Origin: Crocinitomicaceae bacterium
GTDB taxonomy: Bacteria; Bacteroidota; Bacteroidia; Flavobacteriales_D; Crocinitomicaceae
NCBI GenBank assembly: GCA_020635955.1
Contig: JACJYW010000009.1
Coordinates: 1-64,000 of the forward strand
Direction of reading: 5' to 3'
Length of the DNA: 64,000 nt
The notes below the pieces were generated by a model. That model searched no databases. It was not told the origin of the DNA and saw only the letters and a list, made by a program, of their open reading frames with translations. Shown one piece after another: positions 61,683 through 64,000 of the stretch (position 1 is the first letter of the stretch; every line of letters starts with the position of its first letter). The translations under genes were made by a program, and so were the position numbers.

Positions 61683-62783
61683 ATGCTTAAAAAAGTATTT
61701 GTTTTCGCTTCTTTTCTTTGCCTGGCCTCTTTCACTTTTTCTCAAGAAGAGACCAACACTTTAGGAGGTAGTGATGTAGATCAGTCAACCATGGATTCTT
61801 TGGGATTGGTAAACCCAGCTTTACAACAAAAATACAATGATGGCATTCGAGCTTTGAATAATGAAAAATATTCTGATGCTGTAAGTTTGTTCACAGAGGT
61901 GATCAATATTGATAATTCTTATTTAAATGCCTATTTGAACAGAGGTAAAGCCTATGCCGGACTGGGAAAAGGTGAAGAAGCCGCTAAAGATTTTGATAAA
62001 GTAATTTTAATGGACGCCGGTAATCATGAGGCTCCATATTTCAAGGGGTCTGCTTTAATGGATGCGGGAGATTATGAAGGTGCCGCTGAAGCATTCAATG
62101 TTGCTTTAGAGAGAAAAAACAGTGAACCTAAGTATGCATATTTCAAAGGTGTTGCTCAATTCCAGGCTGGTAATTATGATGATGCAATTAAATCTTTTGA
62201 TAAAGCAATAATGATCCAACCAAGCTATGCTTACGCATACAATGACAGAGGATCTTCAAAAATGCAAATTGAAGATTTTGATGGAGCGATTAGAGATTAT
62301 CAAAACGCCATAAAATATGATGCTAATCTATCATTTGCATACAACAATCTCGGATCAGCTTACAAAGCAAAAGAAGACTATACCAATGCGATCAAATATT
62401 ACACAGAAGCTGTTAAAAGAGACCCTAAATACTATGTTGCATATAACAACAGAGGCTCAGCAAAGTTCGAACAAGGGCAATTTCAAGAAGCCCTGAATGA
62501 TTATGGAAAGGCAATTGAGATCAATCCTGAATATGCCTATGCCTATAATAACAAAGCCTCAGTATTCATCAAAATGGAGAATTATACTGAAGCAGTCAAA
62601 ATGTGTGACAAAGCCATATCATTAGAAGAAGAGTACCTGGAAGCCTTTTTGAATAGAGGAATTGCTAAAGAAATGTTGAAGGATCTGGATGGTGCTTGCG
62701 CAGATTGGGAGAATGCCTTCATTCTTGGTTCTGAAAGTGCAGAACAATACGTTAACGGACCGGCTTGTGCTGAATCAAAATAA
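61683..62783 (+). CDS. Exported TPR-repeat protein
   Basis: The ATG at 61683 starts a signal peptide (MLKKVFVFASFLCLASFTFSQ) and 366 residues; a TTG 9 bases earlier is the alternative. Residues 50-340 are about eight tetratricopeptide repeats (for example SYLNAYLNRGKAYAGLGK, YAYAYNDRGSSKMQIEDF, YAYAYNNKASVFIKMENY). TPR arrays hold protein partners in the periplasm. It is 7 bases before the next gene, also a TPR protein, so they are likely to work together. Terminal Cys residues (DGACADWENAF, GPACAESK) may pair. Confidence 0.92.
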   Translation: MLKKVFVFASFLCLASFTFSQEETNTLGGSDVDQSTMDSLGLVNPALQQKYNDGIRALNNEKYSDAVSLFTEVINIDNSYLNAYLNRGKAYAGLGKGEEAAKDFDKVILMDAGNHEAPYFKGSALMDAGDYEGAAEAFNVALERKNSEPKYAYFKGVAQFQAGNYDDAIKSFDKAIMIQPSYAYAYNDRGSSKMQIEDFDGAIRDYQNAIKYDANLSFAYNNLGSAYKAKEDYTNAIKYYTEAVKRDPKYYVAYNNRGSAKFEQGQFQEALNDYGKAIEINPEYAYAYNNKASVFIKMENYTEAVKMCDKAISLEEEYLEAFLNRGIAKEMLKDLDGACADWENAFILGSESAEQYVNGPACAESK

Positions 62784-62790
62784 TTTGAAC

Positions 62791-64000
62791 ATGAAAAAGA
62801 ACATACTACTGATCATATTTTTAGTTTTCGCCGGTTACACTATTGCTCAACCGGATACACCCTGGGATAAGAAATTATTCAAAGAACAAAAAGACGAGTT
62901 CAAAACAGCATTCGATCATTTTGAAGAAGGAAATGCATTATACAATGGATTCCCATTTGATTATGCAGGAGCTTTGAGAGAATATTTAGAAGCATACAAG
63001 TTCAACCCGAACAACTCTGAATTGAACTATAAAATTGGAATGTGCTATTTCAATCTGGATAAATACAGAATGAAAGAATATTTTGAAAAAGCCTACAAAT
63101 TAAAACCAACCATTTCTCCAGATGTGCTTTATTTCATAGCCTTATCATATCATTTAGAAGGAAAATGGGAAGAAGCTATTAATTATTATAACCAGGCTGC
63201 CTCAACGGGTGGAACTCAGAAACTAAGTGACAGAGCCGTTTTACCTGGTGATATAGCACCAACAGTGGCTCAGATATCTTACAGAAGAGTTACTGAATGT
63301 AAAAATGGAATGGAGCTTTCAAAAAAGAAAGCCAGAGTTTGGATTGATAACCTTGGACCAAAAGTAAATTCAAAATACCCTGATTTTGGACCTGTAATTT
63401 CTGCTGATGAAGCTATAATGGTATTCACATCACGAAGACCTGACAACGAAGATATGGCTCCTGATGGAAGAGGTTATTTTGAAGATCTTTACATCACTAC
63501 TCATGAAAATGGTGAGTGGACTGAATCAAAGAATATGGGAAAACCTCTTAATGTGAGAGGTCAACATGATGCCACAATTGGACTATCACCTGATGGACAC
63601 GCTTTATTCATCTATACTGATAAAAAAGGTAATGGAGATATCTTTGAATCTACTGATGAAGAAGGAACTTGGTCAAAACCCGAGCAGTTAGGAAAAACGA
63701 TCAACTCTGATTATCACGACCCGGATGCATCCCTTACTTTTGATGGAAAAAGATTGTATTTTACCTCAAATAAGCCCGGGGGATTAGGGGAACATGATAT
63801 TTATTATGCTGATTGGGATGATGAAAAGCAAAGATGGGGTGATGCTGTGAATATTGGTAATGTTTTAAACACTCCTTACGAAGAGAGATCTGTATTTATT
63901 CACCCTGATGGAGAAACAATGTATTTTTCATCAACTGGTCACAATACAATGGGCGGATATGACCTTTTCTATTCTAAATTAGTAAATGGGGTTTGGCAAA
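62791..64000 (+). CDS. TPR/PD40 beta-propeller protein (partial; right edge)
   Basis: An open frame from ATG 62791 (MKKNILLIIFLVFAGYTIAQ signal) runs off the window after 403 codons. Residues 25-190 look like TPR units (YAGALREYLEAYKFNPNNSELNYKIGMCY). From about 195 on come PD40/WD40-like blades (KYPDFGPVISADEAIMVFTSRR, HDATIGLSPDGHALFIYTDK, HDPDASLTFDGKRLYFTSNKPGG, RSVFIHPDGETMYFSSTG). This is the order seen in OmpA-family envelope proteins such as T9SS PorE, which continue with a carboxypeptidase-like and an OmpA domain; those parts would lie beyond the window. Confidence 0.9.
   Translation, partial: MKKNILLIIFLVFAGYTIAQPDTPWDKKLFKEQKDEFKTAFDHFEEGNALYNGFPFDYAGALREYLEAYKFNPNNSELNYKIGMCYFNLDKYRMKEYFEKAYKLKPTISPDVLYFIALSYHLEGKWEEAINYYNQAASTGGTQKLSDRAVLPGDIAPTVAQISYRRVTECKNGMELSKKKARVWIDNLGPKVNSKYPDFGPVISADEAIMVFTSRRPDNEDMAPDGRGYFEDLYITTHENGEWTESKNMGKPLNVRGQHDATIGLSPDGHALFIYTDKKGNGDIFESTDEEGTWSKPEQLGKTINSDYHDPDASLTFDGKRLYFTSNKPGGLGEHDIYYADWDDEKQRWGDAVNIGNVLNTPYEERSVFIHPDGETMYFSSTGHNTMGGYDLFYSKLVNGVWQ

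Overview
The window is AT-rich bacterial chromosome from the phylum Bacteroidota, most likely the order Flavobacteriales. The evidence is lineage-typical gene content: type IX secretion (T9SS) parts (PorX, a PorU2-like C25 protease with a PorV-like partner, PorP/SprF proteins, a T9SS sorting tail), exosortase XrtF with its partner, a fused LpxC-FabZ, the split PurS plus small PurL, and promoter boxes of the Bacteroidota form TAnnTTTG. A family within the order (for example Crocinitomicaceae or Cryomorphaceae type) cannot be fixed from this sequence. No tRNA, rRNA, CRISPR array, prophage or classical insertion sequence was seen.

Layout. 1-7211 (minus): end of a surface-glycan locus (sugar aminotransferase, cytidylyltransferase, acetyltransferase, glycosyltransferase, ABC flippase-like exporter, Wzc-like co-polymerase/kinase). 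7359-9648 (plus): XrtF, its partner and glyA. 9649-9998: a 350-base gap between convergent genes filled with 14-, 7- and 8-base tandem arrays. 9999-13181 (minus): ald-like gene, tsaE and porX. 13215-20433 (plus): HD hydrolase, lpxD-lpxC/fabZ-lpxA, efp, two alpha/beta hydrolases and an outer-membrane protein. 20421-22325: CtlX-like hydrolase, a D-Ala-D-Ala dipeptidase-like lipoprotein and a Glu-rich lipoprotein. 22403-28668 (minus): porU2-porV2 pair. 28838-39015: pssA, purS, lptB, a DUF5686 protein, tatC, a large unknown exported protein and purL. 39144-42699 (plus): a polytopic membrane protein, an amidohydrolase, and a GIY-YIG nuclease gene bracketed by inverted copies of a palindromic repeat. 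42950-46123 (minus): ECF sigma factor, an anti-sigma/PorP fusion and a second PorP. 46291-50113: acyl-CoA ligase, nadC and a sigma-54 activator. 50261-54655 (plus): secreted M4 protease with T9SS tail. 54832-61610: a lipoprotein, then a minus-strand operon of M42 peptidase, WD40-caspase, small unknown protein and DUF2130 protein. 61683-64000 (plus): TPR protein and a TPR/PD40 protein cut by the window edge.

The theme is building and policing the cell envelope: lipid A synthesis (lpx), LPS export (lptB), phospholipid (pssA), glycan export, Tat, exosortase and T9SS. The two most unusual items are (i) the sigma/anti-sigma locus, in which one protein joins a cytoplasmic anti-sigma region, one inner-membrane helix, about 170 residues of linker and an outer-membrane PorP/SprF-type domain, so it could carry an outer-membrane signal directly to RNA polymerase; and (ii) small repeats of an unrecognised kind: the hairpin pair around the GIY-YIG gene, whose arms differ by compensatory changes, and several intergenic arrays with strict 7-base phasing, one of which has entered the end of pssA.
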